Assembly: GCA_017543725.1 (NCBI GenBank)
Contig: JAFYFO010000378.1
Location: 1 to 10,193 of the forward strand
Length of the DNA: 10,193 nt
Source of the DNA: Eubacterium sp.
Lineage (GTDB): Bacteria > Bacillota > Clostridia > Oscillospirales > Acutalibacteraceae
Direction: 5' to 3'
Shown: one piece after another, positions 5,707 through 10,193 of the stretch
Numbering within the stretch: the first letter of the stretch is position 1
How the letters are laid out: each line of letters starts with the position of its first letter
Made by a program: the position numbers and the translations under genes
Notes under the pieces: generated by a model
Told to the model about the DNA's origin: nothing
The model's input: only the letters and a program-made list of their open reading frames with translations
Databases searched by the model: none

Positions 5707-7260
5707 CTATTTGATTTTATAATCGGGTTCGCCGAGGAGGAGAATGGCGGGCGCAATATATTTTTTAAGCAGTTTTTCAAGCCCGTACGGAAGCGGGAAG
5801 CCCGAGAAATCAACATAATGCACTGCCAGAGTGGGCAAATCGGGGAAAGAACTGTTTCTGACAACAATATGTTTTTCATCCGTGAAATCAAAATCAAGTT
5901 GGCGGACCTGGCAGGTTTCTTCCAGTCTGACCAGAACACGAAGAACGGTTTTGGTTGTCCAGGATGCCTTTGTGCAGGCTGTGAAAGTGATATCACCAAA
6001 GGAAATATCGCTCTTTTCATATGCGCCGTCCATACCGAGTTTTATCTCGTTAACAAAACTTCCCTCTTTCCAGACCAAATAGAGTTCGTTATCGTTTTTC
6101 AAATTGAATATAAATCTGTCCGTTCTGCCGACAAATTCGTTGAAAACTGTTGAAACGGTAACATTGAGCATTGAGGCAAAGGCGCTCGACCTTGTGTAGA
6201 GCGCTTTTTGGTTAAAGCGTTTTTCAAGTTCGGCGTTTCTCTCGGTCTGAGGAAGATAATCCTTATCGGGAAGAGAACTCAGCAATTCTTTGAGTTTGCT
6301 CTCATATTCTTTTTCGGGCTCGGTCCAAAGATTTTTTGCCAAATCGCTGACGGCTCTTGAAAGAAGTTCGTCTTTTGAAACGGCGGCGTTTATAACAAGA
6401 ACAGTGTCTTTATCCTCAAAAACATAGCCCATCTGACCGAACAAGCCATATGCGCGGTATGCATTTGGAATTGATGTTCGCCAGAAACCGTAGCCATAAC
6501 CTTTTGTTACATCCGGCTGACCATTTTTAACGGTTGGAACCTGATAAGCGGTTGCCTGCTTAATCCAATCGGCGGGGATAACGCGCTTTCCGTAATATAT
6601 TCCGCCGTTTGAATAGCAAAGCATTATCTTTGCCAAATCTTCGGTTGTTAAATAAAGCCCCCAGCCGCCTGCGGCGTATCCGTGTATTCCCGTTTCCCAA
6701 ACGGGCTTTTTTATTCCGAGAGGCTCAAACAGACGCGGATTGAGAAAATCTATAAGCGTTTTTCCGTAAACCTTGCTGATAATGGCTGAAAGCATATAGA
6801 AATTATCGTTGACATACATAAATGTTTTTCCGGGTTTTGCAAAAAACGGCGCGTCGAAAAAGATTTTAACCCAGTCTTTGAGATGGCGGGATTTTGCCAT
6901 TCCAATCATTTTGCCCGCAGTCATCGTAACAAGATGGCGAACAGTGACTTTTTTGTTCAGCCCGAGTTTATCATATTCGGGGAAAAATTTGCTAATTGAA
7001 TCCTCCAGGGAAATCTTTCCTTCATCAATGGCGAATCCAAGCGCTGTCGCGGTTATTGATTTTGATATGGAATAGAGGATGTGCGTTGTGTTTTTATCAT
7101 ACGGGGGATGGCAGCCTTCGGCAACAACGCACTGATTTTTTATCAGCATAAAGGAGTTTATTCCGAGATTTTCTCTTTCGGAGCGCTCAATAAAATCATA
7201 AACCGCCTTCGGATTTATGCCGTTTTCGCAGCAAGTGCTTCTTTTTATTGCATTATTCAT
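5707..7260 (-). CDS. Beta-lactamase-fold serine hydrolase (class C / PF00144 type), cytoplasmic
   Basis: This 517-aa protein belongs to the penicillin-binding-protein-like serine hydrolases (beta-lactamase class C, esterase EstB, DD-peptidase relatives). The three active-site elements are visible: SISK (64-67, nucleophile S64 and K67), YVN (149-151) and HGYAAGGWG in the position of the K/H-x-G motif. The catalytic domain ends near residue 320; about 190 further residues form a beta-rich C-terminal domain (FIFNLKNDNELYLVWKEGSF...) without a recognised function. There is no signal peptide or membrane segment, so unlike true beta-lactamases it appears cytoplasmic, and an esterase or peptidase role is more likely than antibiotic resistance; the substrate is unknown. 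The ribosome site is weak (AAAGCGG). It is monocistronic, with its own promoter and terminator. Confidence 0.85.
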   Translation of the reverse strand: MNNAIKRSTCCENGINPKAVYDFIERSERENLGINSFMLIKNQCVVAEGCHPPYDKNTTHILYSISKSITATALGFAIDEGKISLEDSISKFFPEYDKLGLNKKVTVRHLVTMTAGKMIGMAKSRHLKDWVKIFFDAPFFAKPGKTFMYVNDNFYMLSAIISKVYGKTLIDFLNPRLFEPLGIKKPVWETGIHGYAAGGWGLYLTTEDLAKIMLCYSNGGIYYGKRVIPADWIKQATAYQVPTVKNGQPDVTKGYGYGFWRTSIPNAYRAYGLFGQMGYVFEDKDTVLVINAAVSKDELLSRAVSDLAKNLWTEPEKEYESKLKELLSSLPDKDYLPQTERNAELEKRFNQKALYTRSSAFASMLNVTVSTVFNEFVGRTDRFIFNLKNDNELYLVWKEGSFVNEIKLGMDGAYEKSDISFGDITFTACTKASWTTKTVLRVLVRLEETCQVRQLDFDFTDEKHIVVRNSSFPDLPTLAVHYVDFSGFPLPYGLEKLLKKYIAPAILLLGEPDYKIK

Positions 7261-7295
7261 ATCATCACGACCGCTTTCAACATAATTTTCAAATT

Positions 7296-7324
7296 ATTAT
7301 ATCACATTTGTTGAAAACTTACAA
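7296..7324 (-). promoter_or_regulatory. Sigma-A promoter of the serine hydrolase gene
   Basis: On the minus strand TTGTAA (7324-7319), a 17-nt spacer and TATAAT (7301-7296) form a near-consensus promoter, with TGA just ahead of the -10 (extended type). The predicted start lies near 7289, giving a leader of about 30 nt before ATG 7260. Confidence 0.8.
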
Positions 7325-7427
7325 TAGATTATCAACGCTAACTTATAAAATTAGTGATAATATATAACAATTGTTTGATTATGTATAATATCGCGCGAAA
7401 TACTTTCAAGAAAAGTATGGAATAATT
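7325..7427. other. AT-rich spacer with small palindromes and a plus-strand TATAAT
   Basis: This stretch between two minus-strand genes has no coding capacity that I can support. It holds a weak dyad CTAA...TTAG (7338-7354), a perfect 10-bp palindrome AACAATTGTT (7366-7375), a plus-strand TATAAT (7384-7389) without a convincing -35, and a 7-bp hairpin ATACTTT/AAAGTAT (7400-7418). The last three precede the terminator at 7428-7458 and could frame a small plus-strand RNA. Confidence 0.4.
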
Positions 7428-7460
7428 AAGGCAGACGACAACAAAAATCGTCTGCCTTTT
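7428..7460. terminator. Terminator hairpin downstream of the FnIII gene
   Basis: AAGGCAGACGA (7428-7438) pairs perfectly with TCGTCTGCCTT (7448-7458) over 11 bp around a 9-nt loop. The run CTTTTG follows on the plus side, whereas the minus side continues TTAATTATT. It lies about 86 bp after the minus-strand FnIII stop and probably ends that transcript, but its stronger T-run polarity is plus. Confidence 0.75.
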
Positions 7461-7543
7461 GTAATATTCGTTTTAATCGTGTTTTCAGGTTGTTTTAATC
7501 GGCGTTTGCATCGGTTGCCTTTCTTCTCCTTGCCTTTGCCTGT

Positions 7544-8953
7544 TTAATTGGTTTTAACCTTTTTATATCCCGACCATGAGGAATACTTCGTTTTACCGCC
7601 GACGGTTTTATATGTTCTGATTCTGGCATAATATGTTTTATGCCTCTTTAGTTTGCCGACGGATTTTGAAGTTGAAGACTTTGAAACCTTGATTGTTTTC
7701 TTGCCTTTTGTGAATTTGCTGTTTGTTGCGTACTGAATCTGATAACCGCTGATTGAAGAAACCTTTTTCCAACTTGCTTTGAAACCGCCTCTCAGTGCGG
7801 AAACCTTGCTGAGTTTGGCGCTCTTTGGCTTGCCGACTATAACAAGGCTTGTTTTCTTGATTGAATGGGTGTAGGAATCAATATCGGTGTTGTAAACCTT
7901 CTTCAAATCCTCGTATTTAACCGCCGAGGTTTTTTTGAAATAATAAACTGTTGAAATGCCGTAGGGAAGGTATTCGTGCGCCCCTTCGTCTTCCCAGACA
8001 TGGTAGTGGTTGTAGAGTTCGGGAATTTCGATTATTTCATAAACATTCTTGCTGCTGTCGAAAACATACTCTTTGCCCTTTGAATCAACTGCGCATTTCA
8101 GATTGATATAGTGGGTTTCATTGAAGCCGTTTTCAACATATTGCTCGTTTTTATCCTTCTGAATTGTGTATCCGTAAAGTTGCAGGTCTTCATATGTTCC
8201 CTCTGCTTCGGGCTCGCTTGAATATTCATCCCTGAAATACTTATCGAGCGTTTCGCTGTAAAGATATTTATAAACATCGAAACTTTCAACATTGTCAACA
8301 TAGGTTTTGTGCGCGCCGTAGGTAACGCCGGGGGTTGAAGTTTCATAAACGGTGTTGTAGCCCGAACTTTCCTGCGAATCAACATAGCCGTAGAGTTCCT
8401 TGCAGTATTCGGGAGTTGATTTTATTGAAGGTTTATCGCCGTTTTTAAAACTGAAAATTTTCTTTTTGCAATATGTTAAATGAAGAACATATTTCTTTGC
8501 GTAGAGTTTGAGAGAAACATTTTTATCAACGGTGAAAGGATTGAGACTGTCGCCCATAATTGCGTAGTCGTTTTTCTTTTTTTCGTTGATTGTCAGCGTT
8601 CCGCTTCCCGTTATCGTCAAGCCGCCGAATAAAACATTGAGCCTTGCGATTTCGCAGGAGCCGATGACTTTGATTTTGAACTTGCTTCCCATTTCGCTTG
8701 CGTCTATTCTGAGTTTATCGTTTTTAACGCTGCTGATTGTCAGGGTGTTTGAACTGAGCGAATAACTCAGTCCGCTGATTTTGCTCTTATGAGTTCCGAG
8801 TTCATCATAAAGATAATGGGTTTTCTTTGCCTTGCCGTCGTAAACAGATAGTTCCGAATCACTTCTGTTTGGCTTTTCGGCAGCAGAAACGCTCATCGGA
8901 AGAACGCTGATAAGCATTAAAACGGCAAGAATAATTGATAATGTTTTTTTCAT
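7544..8953 (-). CDS. Secreted protein with C-terminal fibronectin type III domain
   Basis: The start is set at 8953: the ribosome site AAAGGAG (8969-8963) precedes it by 9 nt and the protein then begins with a signal peptide, whereas the longer frame to 9109 runs through the promoter into trmL. The 469-aa product has a basic MKKT start, a hydrophobic core (5-18) and likely cleavage after VSA (about residue 24). Residues 55-130 contain beta-strand motifs (LSYSLSSNTLTI 62-73, GLTITGSGTLTI 111-122), as in small beta-helix or carbohydrate-binding-like surface modules. The middle (about 165-370) is Tyr/Glu/Asp-rich and not recognised. The last ~96 residues form an FnIII domain (GYQIQYATNSKF...YYARIRTYKTV...YSSWS) of the clostridial surface-protein kind. 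No LPxTG, SLH or dockerin is seen, so attachment is unknown. Function is not assignable beyond an extracellular binding role. Confidence 0.8.
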   Translation of the reverse strand: MKKTLSIILAVLMLISVLPMSVSAAEKPNRSDSELSVYDGKAKKTHYLYDELGTHKSKISGLSYSLSSNTLTISSVKNDKLRIDASEMGSKFKIKVIGSCEIARLNVLFGGLTITGSGTLTINEKKKNDYAIMGDSLNPFTVDKNVSLKLYAKKYVLHLTYCKKKIFSFKNGDKPSIKSTPEYCKELYGYVDSQESSGYNTVYETSTPGVTYGAHKTYVDNVESFDVYKYLYSETLDKYFRDEYSSEPEAEGTYEDLQLYGYTIQKDKNEQYVENGFNETHYINLKCAVDSKGKEYVFDSSKNVYEIIEIPELYNHYHVWEDEGAHEYLPYGISTVYYFKKTSAVKYEDLKKVYNTDIDSYTHSIKKTSLVIVGKPKSAKLSKVSALRGGFKASWKKVSSISGYQIQYATNSKFTKGKKTIKVSKSSTSKSVGKLKRHKTYYARIRTYKTVGGKTKYSSWSGYKKVKTN

Positions 8954-8962
8954 AAATTTAAA

Positions 8963-8969
8963 CTCCTTT
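8963..8969 (-). promoter_or_regulatory. Ribosome binding site of the FnIII gene
   Basis: On the minus strand AAAGGAG lies 9 nt before ATG 8953. It decides this start over the upstream in-frame ATG at 9109, which would overlap the trmL coding region. Confidence 0.85.
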
Positions 8970-8983
8970 CCTTTATTAAATAT

Positions 8984-9012
8984 ATTATATAACATATTAA
9001 TTGATTTGTCAC
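8984..9012 (-). promoter_or_regulatory. Sigma-A promoter of the FnIII gene
   Basis: On the minus strand GTGACA (9012-9007), a 17-nt spacer and TATAAT (8989-8984) make a strong promoter within the 70-bp gap after trmL. Predicted start is near 8977, leaving a leader of about 25 nt. No terminator hairpin is visible between the trmL stop and this promoter, so some read-through from trmL is possible. Confidence 0.8.
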
Positions 9013-9023
9013 TATTAAAGTGT

Positions 9024-9518
9024 TTACCACTCCATTGTGTGAAGTTGCCCCTTTGAGGAAAGTTCGGGATAGTTCCACTGGCGCAAAACTTCATAAGTTC
9101 CAATCGCAACGGCGTTTGAAAGATTAAGACTTCTGATAATTCCCCTCATTGGAAGGCGAACGCAGAAATCGTGGTTTTCCTTGAGAAGCGGCTCGGGAAG
9201 TCCCTTTGTTTCTTTTCCGAAAACAAGATAGCAGTTATCGGGATAATCAACATCGGAATGTGCCTGTTCAGCCTTTGTTGTGAAATACCAGAAACTGCCG
9301 CCCTTGTTTTTTTCAAAAAATTCATCAGTTGAATCATAATAGGTTATATCAAGTTTATCCCAGTAATCCAGCCCAGCGCGCTTAACCTGCTTATCGGTTA
9401 TATGAAATCCCATCGGTCCGACAAGGTGGAGCCTTGCGCCCGTTGCGGCGCAGGTTCGCGCAATATTTCCGGTGTTTTGCGGTATTTCGGGTTCGATTAA
9501 AACAATATTCAGCCTCAT
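9024..9518 (-). CDS. trmL: tRNA (cytidine(34)-2'-O)-methyltransferase TrmL
   Basis: TrmL methylates the 2'-hydroxyl of the wobble base (C34 or cmnm5U34) of tRNA-Leu isoacceptors using S-adenosylmethionine. The 164-aa protein is the minimal SPOUT (trefoil-knot) methyltransferase with no extra RNA-binding domain, as usual for TrmL/YibK. The N-terminal IEPEIPQNTGNIARTC (8-23), FGKETKGLP (100-108) and RSLNLSNAVAIGTYEVLRQ (129-147) correspond to SPOUT motifs 1, 2 and 3, the last two building the cofactor knot. Its ATG overlaps the dus stop codon by one base (TAATG), and an AAAGGA site lies inside the end of dus, so the two are translationally coupled. Clostridia often pair tRNA modification genes in this way. 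Confidence 0.94.
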   Translation of the reverse strand: MRLNIVLIEPEIPQNTGNIARTCAATGARLHLVGPMGFHITDKQVKRAGLDYWDKLDITYYDSTDEFFEKNKGGSFWYFTTKAEQAHSDVDYPDNCYLVFGKETKGLPEPLLKENHDFCVRLPMRGIIRSLNLSNAVAIGTYEVLRQWNYPELSSKGQLHTMEW

Positions 9519-10193
9519 TATTCGTTTTCCTTTACTATTCTGAACGCCATTTCTTCAAGTTGCTCAAAATGTTCAAATGAGCAGATTTCTTTTCTGAGCG
9601 CCGCTCCGCCCCTCAGCCCTTTTGTGTAGTATGCGGCGTGGTGGCGCGCTTCCCTCATAGCGGTGTATTCGCCCTTGTATTCAATGATTTTTGAGATATG
9701 ACCGAGCATAACCGCCATTTTCTGCGTTATTGAGGGCTCGGGAATAAGTCTGCATTCGCTGAGATATGCGTTTATCCTCTGAAAAATCCAGGGATTGCCC
9801 AGCGCTCCGCGCCCTATCATAAGTGCGTCGCATCCTGTTTTTTCAAGCATAATCGCGGCGCTTTGCTCGTCGGTTATATCGCCGTTGCCGATAACGGGAA
9901 TTGAAACGCTTTCTTTAACTCTTTTTATTAAATCAAGGTCGGGCTTTCCGCTGTACATCTGCGTTCTCGTTCTTGCGTGAACTGCAACAGCCGCGGCGCC
10001 CGCTTTTTCCATAAGTTCAGCCATATGGGGAGCGTTTATGCTCTCTTCATCCCACCCTGCGCGGATTTTAACGGTTACGGGGATATCAACCGCATTTGCA
10101 ACTTCTACGATGATACCGTGCGTTCCAATTATATGATCAAGGCGGAAATCGAAAACCGCATGGAGTCCGCGTTGGAATCGGGCGAGTTCCGCG
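9518..10193 (-). CDS. dusB: tRNA-dihydrouridine synthase, C-terminal part (5' end not in window, upstream part aberrant)
   Basis: Dus enzymes reduce uridines in the tRNA D-loop using FMN and NADPH. The frame is open from the window edge to the TAA at 9520-9518. From about 10114 downward it matches Dus: IIVEVANAVDIPVTVK, KIRAGW, AVHARTR...YSGKPDL, IPVIGNGDI, DALMIGRGALGNPWIF, then the helical tRNA-binding tail with HHAAYYTKGLRGGAALRK. These segments carry the FMN-phosphate-binding loop and the conserved Lys/His of the barrel. The catalytic Cys (in NMGCP) should lie upstream. Instead, the codons from about 10115 to 10193 translate to a sequence unlike any Dus, and the opposite strand there resembles an EAL-domain protein, so the gene is probably broken or misjoined here. 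The dusB symbol is by family resemblance. It is coupled to trmL by TAATG. Confidence 0.85.
   Translation of the reverse strand, partial: AELARFQRGLHAVFDFRLDHIIGTHGIIVEVANAVDIPVTVKIRAGWDEESINAPHMAELMEKAGAAAVAVHARTRTQMYSGKPDLDLIKRVKESVSIPVIGNGDITDEQSAAIMLEKTGCDALMIGRGALGNPWIFQRINAYLSECRLIPEPSITQKMAVMLGHISKIIEYKGEYTAMREARHHAAYYTKGLRGGAALRKEICSFEHFEQLEEMAFRIVKENE
10103..10193 (+). pseudogene. Fragment of a GGDEF/EAL-type cyclic-di-GMP signalling protein (start of EAL domain)
   Basis: Read on the plus strand from 10103 the sequence gives FYDDTVRSNYMI, then KAEIENRMESALESGEFR, running off the window. This is the hallmark linker and first helix of EAL phosphodiesterase domains, normally followed by V-Y-Y/L-Q-P-K. 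There is no GGDEF domain or start codon to its left, where the minus-strand dus gene lies. Composition changes here too: about 54% GC by count over 10115-10193, with C-ending codons (TAC, ACC, TCC, ATC, CGC, GGC, TTC). It shares the 10103-10114 bases with the last recognisable dus codons. I read it as one side of a chimeric join rather than a working gene. The call rests on about 30 residues. Confidence 0.6.

Noticed and set aside
5656..6153. 165-aa plus-strand open frame
   Set aside because: It runs antisense to the terminator and C-terminal part of the serine hydrolase gene, whose reading frame has clear family motifs; no ribosome site.
7462..7543. Lys/Arg-rich extension of the FnIII protein past its stop, and an 8-codon frame at 7511 with an AAGGAG-like site
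   Set aside because: The TAA at 7546-7544 is clear and the FnIII domain is complete at it; the tiny frame has no other support.
8954..9109. N-terminal 52-residue extension of the FnIII protein
   Set aside because: It would run through the sigma-A promoter and overlap trmL; the ATG at 8953 has a strong ribosome site and a signal peptide begins there.

Overview
The window looks like a low-to-moderate GC Gram-positive genome of the Clostridia (Oscillospiraceae/Ruminococcaceae-like gut Firmicutes). The basis is the AT-rich spacers, canonical sigma-A promoters (TTGACT-17-TATATT, TTGTAA-17-TATAAT), AGGAGG-type ribosome sites, tRNA genes with encoded CCA, and a secreted protein ending in the Lys/Thr-rich fibronectin type III tail common in that group. 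This placement is an inference from style, not from a marker gene.

Layout. 17-268 (minus): a two-gene tRNA operon, tRNA-Thr(TGT) then tRNA-Tyr(GTA), with a strong promoter and a hairpin terminator. 300-503: a structured element of several hairpins and a possible pseudoknot, lying between the tRNA promoter and asnB. 504-4152 (plus): asnB (glutamine-hydrolysing asparagine synthetase), a 180-bp palindromic repeat-like element, a TM1586-type nitroreductase, and, 2 bp later, a membrane-anchored glycerophosphodiester phosphodiesterase. A perfect 14-bp stem at 4232-4263 separates this block from the convergent minus-strand genes. 4296-5492 (minus): a Fic-domain protein with an autoinhibitory motif and a C-terminal winged-helix-like region. 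5707-7260 (minus): a cytoplasmic beta-lactamase-fold serine hydrolase. 7544-8953 (minus): a secreted FnIII protein. 9024-10193 (minus): trmL translationally coupled to the 3' part of a dus gene.

How the genes relate. The tRNA genes, trmL (wobble-base ribose methylation) and dus (dihydrouridine synthesis) are tRNA supply and modification functions, but the two groups lie at opposite ends of the window and are not one operon. The nitroreductase and GDPD are probably co-transcribed. The Fic, serine hydrolase and FnIII genes each have their own promoter; the first two share the 12-base string TGTGATATAATA at their -10 regions.

Most notable points. (1) The asnB leader can fold into three hairpins; the loop TCTGCCC matches GGGCAGA next to the ribosome site and, alternatively, an upstream GGCAGA, a switch-like arrangement I cannot assign to a known riboswitch class. 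(2) At about 10103-10114 dus homology stops and the opposite strand begins to encode the linker and start of a c-di-GMP EAL domain, so the last ~80 bp look like a chimeric join (misassembly or rearrangement). (3) The palindromic element between asnB and the nitroreductase ends in a perfect 16-bp palindrome just ahead of the ribosome site. I found no CRISPR array, transposase or phage gene.
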